Made by a program: the position numbers and the translations under genes. The notes under the pieces were generated by a model. That model saw nothing but the letters and a program-made list of their open reading frames with translations. It searched no databases and was not told where the DNA came from. A stretch of DNA of 64,000 nt from Pseudomonadota bacterium (GTDB lineage Bacteria > Pseudomonadota > Gammaproteobacteria > Pseudomonadales > Moraxellaceae): NCBI GenBank assembly GCA_023393635.1, contig JAEWKT010000015.1, positions 1 through 64,000 of the forward strand, in the 5' to 3' direction. Positions 47,363 to 59,435 of the stretch are shown piece after piece (positions within the stretch are counted from its first letter, which is position 1; the number at the start of each line of letters is the position of its first letter).

Positions 47363-48457
47363 ATGCATCTTAAGCGTTTGCATATTGAGCGTATCCGTAA
47401 CTTGACAAGGGTTGAGCTAACACAGCTACAACCCTTTAATATTTTTTATGGCGATAATGGTAGTGGCAAATCGTCAGTTTTAGAATCCATTCATCTATTG
47501 GCTACGGGTCGTTCTTTTCGCACCAATTTAGTCAAGCAATATATTCAGCGCGGTGCCGCCGATGGGCTGGTGTATGCTGAGTCCAAGCATTATCGGCTGG
47601 GTCTACAAAAACTCAGCAGTGGCGAACAAATCATTCGTTTAAATGGCGATAGTGTGGCGACTCAAAGCGAGTTGGCGCGGCTGTTGCCTGTGCAGTTAAT
47701 TGACCCCGATAGCGTCAGTTTGTTAGACACAGGTTCTAAACCCAGACGGCAATTACTGGACTGGTTAATGTTCCACGTGGAACCTAAGTTTCATGGTTTA
47801 TGGTTACGTTATCAGCGCGCCTTAAAACAACGCAATAATTTACTCAAATACCATTATGGTGATCAGGTGCTGTGGCAGCAAAATATTCAAAGCTGGGAAC
47901 ATGCATTGGCTGAATATGGCGAACTCATTCATGGCTTGCGTAACAAGGTGATGCAGCAATGGCAGCCTTTATTTGTGCAGTATTGTGGGTTGCTGCTGCC
48001 TGATCTGGTGATCAGTCTGAACTATATGGCAGGCTTTGATGTAGTGCAGGGTTTAGCAGAAGGTCTGGTTCAGCATCGGGCCCGAGATATCGAACGTACT
48101 ACCACCCAGCATGGCCCGCACCGTGCTGATTTACGTCTTAAAACCCCGTTGGGTCTGGCAGATGAAGTGTTATCGCGTGGGCAGAAAAAACTGTTGATTG
48201 TGGCACTAAAATTATCGCAAATACACATGTTGCAAGACTTGGACAAGGAAACTGTGGTATTATTAGACGATTTTAGTGCCGAGCTGGATGACCATGCACA
48301 AGGACGATTATTGACCACCTTGGCCAGCCTAAACAGTCAGGTATTTATGACCATACTGGATGGAAATGCTGTAAAAAACATGCACGATAAACTCAATTTT
48401 TCTGCTGTTGCGGTCTTTGAAGTGAGCAACGGTCAACTACAAGCCCAGATTTTTTAG
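47363..48457 (+). CDS. recF: DNA replication and repair protein RecF
   Basis: RecF loads RecA at gaps with RecOR. Walker A is GDNGSGKSSVLE near residue 30, the ABC signature LSRGQKKLLIVALKLSQ near 270, and Walker B VVLLDDFSAELDD. Length 364 aa is typical. A parS-like site is embedded at 47769-47784, encoding MFHVEP. Confidence 0.97.
   Translation: MHLKRLHIERIRNLTRVELTQLQPFNIFYGDNGSGKSSVLESIHLLATGRSFRTNLVKQYIQRGAADGLVYAESKHYRLGLQKLSSGEQIIRLNGDSVATQSELARLLPVQLIDPDSVSLLDTGSKPRRQLLDWLMFHVEPKFHGLWLRYQRALKQRNNLLKYHYGDQVLWQQNIQSWEHALAEYGELIHGLRNKVMQQWQPLFVQYCGLLLPDLVISLNYMAGFDVVQGLAEGLVQHRARDIERTTTQHGPHRADLRLKTPLGLADEVLSRGQKKLLIVALKLSQIHMLQDLDKETVVLLDDFSAELDDHAQGRLLTTLASLNSQVFMTILDGNAVKNMHDKLNFSAVAVFEVSNGQLQAQIF
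47769..47784. promoter_or_regulatory. parS-like site in recF
   Basis: TGTTCCACGTGGAACC matches the consensus at 15 of 16 positions, in the MFHVEP codons of recF. Confidence 0.82.
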
Positions 48458-48476
48458 CATTTCGTGTTTGGCTTAA

Positions 48477-51062
<2,586 letters not shown>

Positions 51063-51102
51063 TGTCTGATTGATTAGCACACGATTTAAATTGAACCATA
51101 CA

Positions 51103-51130
51103 AAAAGCCGCATATTAAATGCGGTTTTTT
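51103..51130. terminator. gyrB terminator, bidirectional
   Basis: CCGCAT at 51108-51113 pairs with ATGCGG at 51119-51124, with AAAAA before and TTTTTT after. The next gene is convergent. Confidence 0.8.
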
Positions 51131-51188
51131 GTTGCCTGATATTTTTTAAGTCATTAATAAAAAACAACAATAAGAATTTATATTGGTT

Positions 51189-52142
51189 TTAATCTAGCTC
51201 ACTGATGTCAGAGGGATTAAATAAGGCCAGCAGCTGATCGCGACACCAGACCAATTGGGCATCATTGTTATGGTCTTCATGCCAATATAAATGCAATGCA
51301 ATCCCCTCTATGACTATAGGAAGTTGTTGAATATATGTATTTAAATGCGCATTGATTTGATAAGCCAAATGCTTGGGCATGGTGACCAGTAAATCACTGT
51401 CTAATACCATACGGCAAGCAGTTTCATATTGCTGGCAGCGAATTTTAATATCACGCTCCAGTCCCTGACGACTTAAATATAAATCCTCAACCGCGCGTCC
51501 TTTACGCCGTGCTGACACTGCAATATGCTGGGCAGCCATATAATCTTGCGCATTTAATGGTCGCTGTGTTAATTGTGTCCGTGTGGCTGACTTGCCACTG
51601 ACCACCACAAACTCATCTTGCAGCAAACACTGGTGTTTAATGCCTTGTTCAGTGGGCTGGGCAATATCAATGGCGAAGTTAATTCGGCCAGCACTTAAAT
51701 CAGCGCGCAAGTTGGCGCGTTCAATACGCACACTATTTAATTGCGCGTTGGCTGCTTGCTCATGCAGCCAGCTTATCATTTTAGGTAAAAATAACGGCTC
51801 AATTTCATCATTCATGGCAACGGTGAGTTGTTTTAAATCCCGTTTGGGATCAAATGCACTAGACCGCTGTACCACTTGTTGCAGTAAATCCAGTGCCTGT
51901 TCAATATCTGGCCATAAACGTCTGGCTAATGGGGTAGGGCATACACCTTGGCCCTCACGTATAAACAGCGCATCATCCAGTTGTTCACGCATTCTGGCTA
52001 AGGCATGGCTGACTGCCGATTGACTTAAAAACAACTGTTCTGCAGCGCGCGTTAAGTTACGTTCACGGTAGATCACCGCAAAGATCCGAAATAAGTTGAG
52101 ATCAATCCGATTCAGGGTAGTGGCAGTATGCGGCTTATTCAT
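51189..52142 (-). CDS. LysR-family transcriptional regulator
   Basis: The N-terminal helix-turn-helix NLTRAAEQLFLSQSAVSHALARMREQ (about 29-55) and a C-terminal effector domain of the usual length give a 317-aa LysR protein. It is divergent from the acyl-CoA dehydrogenase operon across 95 bp, where ATTCATT is repeated at 52160-52166 and 52169-52175. It probably controls that operon in response to a hydroxyacid or acyl-CoA. Confidence 0.92.
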   Translation of the reverse strand: MNKPHTATTLNRIDLNLFRIFAVIYRERNLTRAAEQLFLSQSAVSHALARMREQLDDALFIREGQGVCPTPLARRLWPDIEQALDLLQQVVQRSSAFDPKRDLKQLTVAMNDEIEPLFLPKMISWLHEQAANAQLNSVRIERANLRADLSAGRINFAIDIAQPTEQGIKHQCLLQDEFVVVSGKSATRTQLTQRPLNAQDYMAAQHIAVSARRKGRAVEDLYLSRQGLERDIKIRCQQYETACRMVLDSDLLVTMPKHLAYQINAHLNTYIQQLPIVIEGIALHLYWHEDHNNDAQLVWCRDQLLALFNPSDISELD

Positions 52143-52237
52143 AATGCAGTATTAAAATAATTCATTTTATTCATTGTAGTAAAGCGGTTAAGTTAAAACC
52201 AGTGTTTACAGCCATATTATAAACAGGACTATTAAAT

Positions 52238-53506
52238 ATGAACTTTGAGTTAAGTGAGCGCGGGCAGGATTACCTAAAAAGAACCAAACAGTTTATTGCT
52301 GAACATATTGAACCCGTCGAAGCTGATTTTTGGCAACAAGTGCATCAAACCAATCATGGTGGCGATTGGACCACCTGGCAATGGCCCAGTATTATTGATG
52401 AATTAAAAGCCAAGGCCAAAGCAGCAGGCTTGTGGAATATGTTTTTGCCCGATGACACGCTAGGTGCAGGTTTAAGCATTGAAGAATATGCCCATATTGC
52501 AGAGCAAACAGGGCGCAGTTTAATTGCCCCCATTGTGTTTAACTGTAATGCGCCAGACACAGGCAATATGGAAGTACTGTGGCGTTATGGCACTGAGGCA
52601 CAAAAACAACAATGGCTGATGCCGCTATTGGCAGGTGACATTCGTTCGGTTTTTTGCATGACAGAACCTGAGGTTGCTTCTAGTGATGCCACCAACATGC
52701 AAGCCACTGCAGTGGTTGAAGGCGATGAGATTGTATTAAATGGCCGCAAGTGGTGGTCATCAGGCTTGGGTGATCCCAATGCCAAACTGATTATTTTTAT
52801 GGCACATACGCCTGATGCCAGCAAGGATCGCCATCATCAGCACTCCATGGTGTTAGTACCTATAGAAACCTCAGGCATTAAAATTGAGCGCATGTTGCCT
52901 GTATTTGGGGATTATGATGCACCGCATGGTCATGGTGAGGTGAGCTTTGACAACGTGCGCGTGCCTGTGGCTAATTTTATTGGTGGGCCAGGCGAAGGCT
53001 TTGCCATTGCACAAGGTCGTTTAGGGCCAGGCCGCATTCATCATTGTATGCGTTGTATTGGTGCGGCTGAAAAGTCCTTGGAGCTCATGATTGACCGTGG
53101 CATGAATCGTGTGGCTTTTGGCAAGCCCATTTTAAATCTAGGTGGTAACCGTGAAAAAGTGGCCGAAGCACGCATTGCTATTGATCAGGCACGCTTGCTC
53201 ACTTTATACGCTGCATGGAAAATGGACAATTTTGGCAACATGGCGGCCATGACTGAAATTTCAGCCATTAAAGTGGTTGCGCCCAATGTCCTAGAAAAAG
53301 TAGTGGATATGGCCATACAAATTCATGGTGGCGCAGGCATGTCACGTGATACCCCACTCACAGGATTTTTTGCCCAAGCCCGTAGCTTGCGACTGGCAGA
53401 TGGCCCTGATGAAGTGCATAAAGGTGTAATTGCACGCATTGAGCTGGCCAAACGTGGTTATAGCAAACGCGCCAAACCATCTGAAAGTAAAACAACCAAC
53501 ATTTAA
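52238..53506 (+). CDS. Acyl-CoA dehydrogenase (ACAD10/11-like)
   Basis: The 422-aa flavoenzyme has CMTEPEVASSDATNMQ and NGRKWWSSGLGDP at the FAD/substrate site, and the C-terminal IHGGAGMSRDTPL. It starts the operon under the LysR gene. The next gene is an APH-type kinase, the same pairing that is fused in mammalian ACAD10/ACAD11, which act on 4-hydroxy acids via a phosphorylated intermediate. Confidence 0.9.
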   Translation: MNFELSERGQDYLKRTKQFIAEHIEPVEADFWQQVHQTNHGGDWTTWQWPSIIDELKAKAKAAGLWNMFLPDDTLGAGLSIEEYAHIAEQTGRSLIAPIVFNCNAPDTGNMEVLWRYGTEAQKQQWLMPLLAGDIRSVFCMTEPEVASSDATNMQATAVVEGDEIVLNGRKWWSSGLGDPNAKLIIFMAHTPDASKDRHHQHSMVLVPIETSGIKIERMLPVFGDYDAPHGHGEVSFDNVRVPVANFIGGPGEGFAIAQGRLGPGRIHHCMRCIGAAEKSLELMIDRGMNRVAFGKPILNLGGNREKVAEARIAIDQARLLTLYAAWKMDNFGNMAAMTEISAIKVVAPNVLEKVVDMAIQIHGGAGMSRDTPLTGFFAQARSLRLADGPDEVHKGVIARIELAKRGYSKRAKPSESKTTNI

Positions 53507-53516
53507 GGATAATAAA

Positions 53517-54599
53517 ATGTCAGTGATTGATGTGGGTGGCCAAGTGCGAAACGGTGAAGAGTTAGACATTGCGGCTGTTGAACGCTGGTTAAAAGCGCAA
53601 GGCATTGCGTTACAAGGTAGAGCAGTGGTCACGCAGTATGCAGGCGGTGCGTCCAACTGGACCTATCGGATTGAATATGACAATCAGGATTTAATATTGC
53701 GCCGCCCTCCTGCAGGTACTAAAGCCAAGTCTGCCCATGATATGGTGCGCGAATATACGGTGCAAAAAGCACTCAAGCCAAATTATCCTTTGGTGCCAGA
53801 GATGCTGGCGCTGTGTACCGATCAATCAGTTCTGGGCTGTGATTTTTATGTCATGCAGCGTGTGGAAGGCATTATTCCACGGGCTAATTTACCCAAAGAA
53901 ATTCACTTATCGCCCGAAGAGGTAACTCGGCTGTGTACCAATGTGCTGGATGGCTTAATTGACTTGCATCAGGTGGATTATCACGGTACTGAACTGGAAA
54001 GCCTAGGCAAAGGGGAAGGTTATTGCCAGCGTCAGGTAGAGGGCTGGGATAAACGCTATGAAAAAGCACGTACCTTAAATGTACCCAGTTTTAAATTAGT
54101 GCGCCGCTGGTTAAAAAAACACATTCCTGCCGACAGTAAAATTTGTGTGATTCACAATGACTGGCGTTTTGATAATGTAGTACTTGATCCTAATGACCCA
54201 ACACATGTAATTGGTGTGTTAGATTGGGAAATGGCGACTTTAGGTGATCCCTTGATGGATTTGGGTAGTGCATTGGCCTACTGGGTGCAAGCTGATGACA
54301 ACATGATTTTGCGTGCCATGCGCCGTCAACCTACCCATTTAAAAGGCATGCTGAGTCGTCAGGAAGTGGTGCAGTATTATTTAGACAAAACAGGCATGCA
54401 GACCAGCAACTGGACGTTTTATGAGGTGTTTGGCATGTTCAGGCTGGCTGTCATTGCCCAGCAAATTTATTACCGTTATTACCATAAACAAACCACCAAT
54501 CCTGCCTTTAAAAACTTTTGGTTAGTGATTCATGCGCTGCATGTACGCTGTTTAACGCTGATAGCACAGTATCAAATTGAGCAATTTAAGGGCAAATAA
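53517..54599 (+). CDS. APH-family phosphotransferase, hydroxyacyl-CoA kinase candidate
   Basis: ATG at 53517 follows AAGGA and lies 10 bp after the dehydrogenase stop; 360 aa. The kinase fold is shown by VIHNDWRFDNVVLDP (catalytic Asp loop) and VLDWEMATLGDPLMDLG (metal-binding Asp). Such APH proteins act on acyl or hydroxyacyl groups, not aminoglycosides, when beside acyl-CoA dehydrogenases. I infer phosphorylation of a 4-hydroxyacyl-CoA that the upstream enzyme then processes. Confidence 0.85.
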   Translation: MSVIDVGGQVRNGEELDIAAVERWLKAQGIALQGRAVVTQYAGGASNWTYRIEYDNQDLILRRPPAGTKAKSAHDMVREYTVQKALKPNYPLVPEMLALCTDQSVLGCDFYVMQRVEGIIPRANLPKEIHLSPEEVTRLCTNVLDGLIDLHQVDYHGTELESLGKGEGYCQRQVEGWDKRYEKARTLNVPSFKLVRRWLKKHIPADSKICVIHNDWRFDNVVLDPNDPTHVIGVLDWEMATLGDPLMDLGSALAYWVQADDNMILRAMRRQPTHLKGMLSRQEVVQYYLDKTGMQTSNWTFYEVFGMFRLAVIAQQIYYRYYHKQTTNPAFKNFWLVIHALHVRCLTLIAQYQIEQFKGK

Positions 54600-54655
54600 A
54601 TGAGTACTAAAGCACAAAGCAAGCAATTGAAAATCAGTGAGGACATCAGTTTATT

Positions 54656-55348
54656 ATGGCTTTAATCACCTTAATTCGGCATGGACAAGCATCCTTTGGG
54701 GCTGCCAATTATGATCAGCTCTCAAAAACAGGTTATGTACAGGGAAGACACTTGGGTGAATTGTTTGCGCAGCAACAGCAGCACTTCGACCATGTCTGGA
54801 TGGGAGAAATGGCGCGACACCGCCAAACTGCCGAGTCTTGCTTAGCGGCGGGCAGTTTTAGCTTAAGTCCAGTTGTGCATGCAGGCTTAAACGAGTTTGA
54901 CCATGAAGAAGTACTGATGAAGCTAGATACCGCGCGTTACCCTGACAAACAGGCATTAATGCAAGCCATTGCTAGCAGCGAAAATCCGAAACAAACTCTG
55001 GGTAAGTTTTTTGGTGAGGCCATGCAACGTTGGCAATGTGGCGAATATAACGCTGATTACACCGAAACGTGGCAACAATTTCAAAGTCGTAGCTTAAGTG
55101 CTTTACATGACATTGCCGCAAAAAGTATGGGCGAGCATAGTGTGGTGTTTAGTTCGGGTGGTGTGATTTCAGTGATTGTGCAGGCTTTCATGGGCTTAAG
55201 TGATGCGGCCACGTTTCAGCTCAATTGGGCATTAGTCAATTGTGGCATGACTCAAATTCGCACTGATGGTAACAAACACACGGTACTTAGCATCAATGAG
55301 CACAATCATTTTCGTGGTCAAGCCAGTGAGCTACTGACGTGGCACTGA
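54656..55348 (+). CDS. Histidine phosphatase family protein
   Basis: The 230-aa enzyme begins with LITLIRHGQASFGAANYDQLS, the RHG motif with the phosphorylated His. It is part of the kinase-dehydrogenase operon, where a phosphatase beside a kinase suggests a linked phospho-intermediate or a housekeeping role. Start at 54656 lies 56 bp after the kinase gene. Confidence 0.88.
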   Translation: MALITLIRHGQASFGAANYDQLSKTGYVQGRHLGELFAQQQQHFDHVWMGEMARHRQTAESCLAAGSFSLSPVVHAGLNEFDHEEVLMKLDTARYPDKQALMQAIASSENPKQTLGKFFGEAMQRWQCGEYNADYTETWQQFQSRSLSALHDIAAKSMGEHSVVFSSGGVISVIVQAFMGLSDAATFQLNWALVNCGMTQIRTDGNKHTVLSINEHNHFRGQASELLTWH

Positions 55349-55421
55349 TGCGTGCGCATGGTTTTTAGCGATAACACACATTCAGTATTCAATTGATTTT
55401 AATATAAGGAAGGCTTAAATC

Positions 55422-56177
55422 ATGGCAACGCCAAATGGAAAAGTTATTTTAATTACGGGTGCAAGTTCTGGACTTGGCGCAGGCATGGCACGTGAGTTTG
55501 CAGCATTAGGTTATCACCTTGCATTATGTGCGCGCAGGCAAGAGCGTTTAGAACAATTAAAAACCGAGCTTGAGCAAAAGCATGGTATTGAAGTGGTCAT
55601 CAAAACGCTGGATGTCAATGATTATGATCAGGTGTTTAGCGTATTTCGTGAGTTTGCCACGCATTTTGGCAAGCTAGATCGCATTATTGTCAACGCAGGT
55701 GTGGGAGAGGGGCGCCGCATCGGTAAAGGACACTTTGAAATTAACCGTAAAACTGCCGAAACCAATTTTATTGCTGCCTTGGCACAATGTGAGGCCGCAG
55801 TTGAAATTTTCCGCAAGCAAAATTACGGTCATTTGGTCACCATGTCATCAATGTCAGCCATGCGCGGTTTACCCAAGCACCTCTCTACCTATGCTGCCAG
55901 TAAAGCCGCGCTTGCCCATTTAAGCGAAGGTATTCGTGCTGAATTAATTGATACGCCTATTAAAGTGTCTACTATTTTTCCAGGCTATATTCGCACTGAA
56001 CTTAATGAAGGCGCGCCAAAATTACCATTTGAAGTCAGTGAAAAAGTGGGCAGTAAAGCACTGGTCAATGCCATTGAAAAACAGCCTGTCAAAGCCTATG
56101 TACCGAACTGGCCATGGAAACCATTGGGCTTTTTAATGCGTACGCTGCCATTACGTTTAGTCAATAAACTGGGCTAA
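55422..56177 (+). CDS. Short-chain dehydrogenase/reductase
   Basis: The 251-aa NAD(P)-dependent enzyme has the glycine motif TGASSGLGAG, the NAGVGEG segment and the active-site STYAASKAALAHL (Tyr/Lys). It ends with a hydrophobic KPLGFLMRTLPLRL that could be membrane-associated. It completes the LysR-controlled operon. Confidence 0.9.
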   Translation: MATPNGKVILITGASSGLGAGMAREFAALGYHLALCARRQERLEQLKTELEQKHGIEVVIKTLDVNDYDQVFSVFREFATHFGKLDRIIVNAGVGEGRRIGKGHFEINRKTAETNFIAALAQCEAAVEIFRKQNYGHLVTMSSMSAMRGLPKHLSTYAASKAALAHLSEGIRAELIDTPIKVSTIFPGYIRTELNEGAPKLPFEVSEKVGSKALVNAIEKQPVKAYVPNWPWKPLGFLMRTLPLRLVNKLG

Positions 56178-56227
56178 GTGGGGAGTATTTTAACAACAGG
56201 ACTAAGCCATTCAACAAGGAATGTAAA

Positions 56228-56464
56228 ATGCGCCAAGCCAATAGTGTTAAGTTAAATTTTCCCATTGTTGATCCGCATATTCATCAATGGGATTCTTGTC
56301 CTGAGCATAATATTTATGCCTCTAATTTTCCTATGGATAAGTTCAATAATAGCTTAAGGTAGTGAATAGATGTTGGGGTTCAAATCACTCGTCCTTATGG
56401 TGTGCTGATTTTGCAGCTTATTTTTAGTGACAATGCTAGCCGCTTTAATTGCTTAGCATTGTAG
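56228..56464 (+). pseudogene. Amidohydrolase-2 family remnant
   Basis: An ATG at 56228 starts a 44-codon frame containing the metal-site motif VDPHIHQWD, immediately followed by SNFPMDKF, which in this family belongs near the C-terminus; most of the TIM-barrel is deleted. After the stop at 56362 a second frame encodes QLIFSDNASRFNCL, the usual end of such proteins. The gene has a large internal deletion and a frameshift. Confidence 0.7.
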
Positions 56465-56574
56465 TGTACGGCAACTTAAAGTAATTAACGGTTAGCAACA
56501 GGGTAAAAAACGCACCAAAATATAACGTAGCAAGTTTTGCCATATGCTACTTTCTTCTAAAAGGAAGGTTTAAT

Positions 56575-57069
56575 ATGGCATCTCAACACGTAGCTGAATG
56601 TGTGCAGTTATTGGTAAAAAACAAGCTAACATTTGCGTTTGTAGAAAGCGCTACGGCAGGTCGACTGGCTTCAGAATTTGCCATGACGCAAGATACCAAT
56701 GATTGCTTGTTAGGTGGAATCGTGTGCTATCACCCTTGCATTAAGCAAAGTTTACTAAAAGTACCACAAGCATTAATTGAGCAATTTACGCCTGAATCGG
56801 CTGAAGTTACCGAAGCGATTACCAAAAGCTTAAAAAATTACTTTGATGCCGACGTCCTGGTTGGTGTCACAGGTTTGGCTTGGGAAGGTGGCAGCGAAAC
56901 CGTACAAAAACCAGTTGGCAGTATGTTTTTTCATTTTATTATTCAAGGCCAGTCTTATCGGCATCAACAAGTATTTACAGGCACGGCAGAAGAAATAATT
57001 TCTCAAGCCATCACGCGTGTTGCACAATTAATCATGCAATATTTAAAGCAAAGAGAAGCACAACACTAA
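56575..57069 (+). CDS. pncC: Nicotinamide-nucleotide amidase (CinA C-terminal family)
   Basis: PncC deamidates NMN to NaMN. The 164-aa protein starts with an AAGGAAGG site and shows ESATAGRL, the Ser/Thr/Lys active-site segment (usual form ESCTAGG), and VGVTGLAWEGGSE. It is a stand-alone domain, without the MoCF-like part of full CinA. Confidence 0.87.
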   Translation: MASQHVAECVQLLVKNKLTFAFVESATAGRLASEFAMTQDTNDCLLGGIVCYHPCIKQSLLKVPQALIEQFTPESAEVTEAITKSLKNYFDADVLVGVTGLAWEGGSETVQKPVGSMFFHFIIQGQSYRHQQVFTGTAEEIISQAITRVAQLIMQYLKQREAQH

Positions 57070-57100
57070 ACCTAGCCCTATCATTATATAAAACTTAACC

Positions 57101-57135
57101 AGTAGGGATGTTGTTCCACGTGAAACATCCCTACT
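57101..57135. terminator. Terminator hairpin containing a parS site
   Basis: AGTAGGGATGTT at 57101-57112 and AACATCCCTACT at 57124-57135 form a perfect 12-bp stem. The loop and its borders are the parS-like 16-mer TGTTCCACGTGAAACA (57112-57127). It lies between convergent pncC and the ABC-F gene. Confidence 0.75.
57112..57127. promoter_or_regulatory. parS site (intergenic, inside a hairpin)
   Basis: TGTTCCACGTGAAACA differs from each of the two common parS forms by one base. Confidence 0.82.
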
Positions 57136-57159
57136 TTATTTAAAGTTTAACTAGGCTGC

Positions 57160-59160
57160 CTAAAGTACTTCAAAGCTTTGCTCTAACTCTTCTAAAGCCA
57201 ACATTAGCTCAAGGGTTTGGATTTCACTGTGTTCCAATTGCCCTTTTAATGTTGTTTGCTCATTCATTAACGTTAGTAAAGCGGTTTTTTGTTCAGGCAC
57301 ATAAAGCTGTTCATCTGCCAGCAACTGTTCAATTTGCACCAAGCGGGTCTGAAGTTTGTGCTGCTGTTTTTCCTGTTGTTCAATCTTATCCCGCAAAGGA
57401 CGTGTTGTTTCACGGCGGCGCGCAATTTCTTTACGCGTTTGCTCTTTTGTTAAAGCAGGCGTTACCTTGTTATGGGTAGGGGACGCAGTAATACTGGCTG
57501 GAGTAGTTACTGGCCGCTCTGTTGGTACAGCTTTTACGGCATTATCGGACTTTTGTTTAGCCGCTTTTTGCTTTTTTTCCAGATCAATACGGGCTTGGCG
57601 TAACCAAACCGCATAATCATTCAAATCGCCATCGAAGGGTTCACAGCTGCCGTCATTCACAATGAGTAGCTCATCACATACGCTGCTAATCAATTGGCGC
57701 TCATGCGATACCAACACCACTGCACCTTCAAAATCTTGCAGAGCCATGGTCAGTGCATGACGCATATCCAGATCCAAATGGTTGGTCGGTTCGTCCAAAA
57801 TCAGGACATTGGGCTTTTGCCAGACAATGAGTGCCAGTGCCAGTCTCGCCCGCTCACCACCTGAAAAGCTGCCGCTTGGCGTGTCAATGCGCTCGCCACT
57901 AAAACCAAAACTGCCTAAAAACGCACGCAAGGTCGCATCAGAGATTTTCTTGCCTGCCAAGCGCTGGAGTTGCAGCATTGGTGTGGCTTCACCGTCCAGG
58001 GCATCCATTTGGTGCTGGGCAAAATAACCTAAATTTAATAGTTCACTTTGAATGCGTTCGCCCTGAAGTGGTGCCAAATGGCCTGTCAGGGTTTTAATCA
58101 GCGTTGATTTACCTGCGCCATTCATACCCAGTAAGCCAATACGGCTATCAGGCGTAATTTGCAGATTGACGTTATTAATGATGATTTTATCACCATAGCC
58201 AGCATTGACATGGTCAAGCCGAAGCAACGGTGAACTCATACGGGTGGGTTCCCTAAAGCTGAACGTAAACGGCGTATCGACGTGTGCTGCTGATAATTCC
58301 TGCATACGCTCAAGCTGTTTAATTCGGCTTTGAGCCTGACGTGCTTTGGTGGCCTGCGCCTTAAAGCGGTCAATATACTTTTGCAAATGTGCCTTGGTGG
58401 CTTCCTGCTTTTCAAATGCTTGCTGTTGTTGCGACAAGCGTTCGGCGCGGGTTTGCTCAAAGGTTGAATAATTGCCCGTATATAAGGTGACCTGCGCATT
58501 TTCAATATGAATAATATGATCCACAATCGCATCTAAAAAATCACGATCATGCGAAATTAGTACCAGTGTGCCTTCATAGGCTTTTAACCAGTCTTCCAGC
58601 CACAGTACGGCATCTAAGTCTAAATGGTTGGTTGGCTCATCAAGCAACAATAAATCCGAGCGGCTCATCAAGGTGCGCGCCAGATTCAGGCGCATGCGCC
58701 AGCCACCCGAAAAGCTTGATACAGGAAGTCTAAGCTGGCTTTCATTAAAGCCAAGGCCTGCCATCATTTGTGCGGCTTTGGCTGTGGCTGAGTAGCCGTC
58801 AATTTCACCAAACCGTCCATGCAAATGCATGAGTTCTTCAACATCAATGCTATCAGCGTGGTTTTCTATTTTGTCATTAATTAACCACCACTCTTCATCA
58901 CCTGATAGTACAAAATCAATGGCTTGGGTTTCTTGAGACTCTACTTCTTGTGCCATATGAGCCACTGTCCAGGTACTAGGACGGGTGAGACTCCCCATAT
59001 CTGCACTAATGCCACCCAAAAATGCCGAGAATAATGTGGACTTACCTGCGCCGTTCACTCCTGTCAGACCAATTTTCCAGCCTGGATGCAACTGCATGGT
59101 GGCATTTTCAAATAACAGACGACCACCACGGCGAATGGCAAAGTTTTGCAGCTGAATCAT
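57160..59160 (-). CDS. yheS: ABC-F ATPase, YheS-like
   Basis: The 666-aa soluble protein has two ABC domains: GVNGAGKSTLFSAF with SGGWRMRLNLARTL, and GMNGAGKSTLIKTL with SGGERARLALAL, and Walker B LLLDEPTNHLDL twice. An arm/linker coiled coil lies between, and a charged C-terminal coil (KEQTRKEIARRRETTRPLRD region onwards) follows as in YheS. ABC-F proteins act at the ribosomal E site. Confidence 0.92.
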   Translation of the reverse strand: MIQLQNFAIRRGGRLLFENATMQLHPGWKIGLTGVNGAGKSTLFSAFLGGISADMGSLTRPSTWTVAHMAQEVESQETQAIDFVLSGDEEWWLINDKIENHADSIDVEELMHLHGRFGEIDGYSATAKAAQMMAGLGFNESQLRLPVSSFSGGWRMRLNLARTLMSRSDLLLLDEPTNHLDLDAVLWLEDWLKAYEGTLVLISHDRDFLDAIVDHIIHIENAQVTLYTGNYSTFEQTRAERLSQQQQAFEKQEATKAHLQKYIDRFKAQATKARQAQSRIKQLERMQELSAAHVDTPFTFSFREPTRMSSPLLRLDHVNAGYGDKIIINNVNLQITPDSRIGLLGMNGAGKSTLIKTLTGHLAPLQGERIQSELLNLGYFAQHQMDALDGEATPMLQLQRLAGKKISDATLRAFLGSFGFSGERIDTPSGSFSGGERARLALALIVWQKPNVLILDEPTNHLDLDMRHALTMALQDFEGAVVLVSHERQLISSVCDELLIVNDGSCEPFDGDLNDYAVWLRQARIDLEKKQKAAKQKSDNAVKAVPTERPVTTPASITASPTHNKVTPALTKEQTRKEIARRRETTRPLRDKIEQQEKQQHKLQTRLVQIEQLLADEQLYVPEQKTALLTLMNEQTTLKGQLEHSEIQTLELMLALEELEQSFEVL

Positions 59161-59435
59161 GGATACCCTAAAAAGACAATAATTAAAATTTGGTTATAAT
59201 TATAAAGGAATTGCTGCTGAATAAATGAAAACGGCATATTAAAATAAAAAAATGCTTCAAGTCACAGGCTTGCAATTCTAAAATTAACAAATAATATAAA
59301 AGCTACCTAAAAAAACAGAAAATGATGGAGATAATTGGAGTAATTGCTCTATTGTTTCACACAATTGTTCGTTAGAATAAGGACAATTTGGAATAGACCC
59401 AAGATTTACCAACACTCACAGCTAGGAAGTTTAAT

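Noticed and set aside
56360..56400. GGGGTTCAAATC-like stretch as a tRNA T-arm.
   Set aside because: No matching acceptor, D-arm or anticodon stem around it; it lies in the amidohydrolase remnant.
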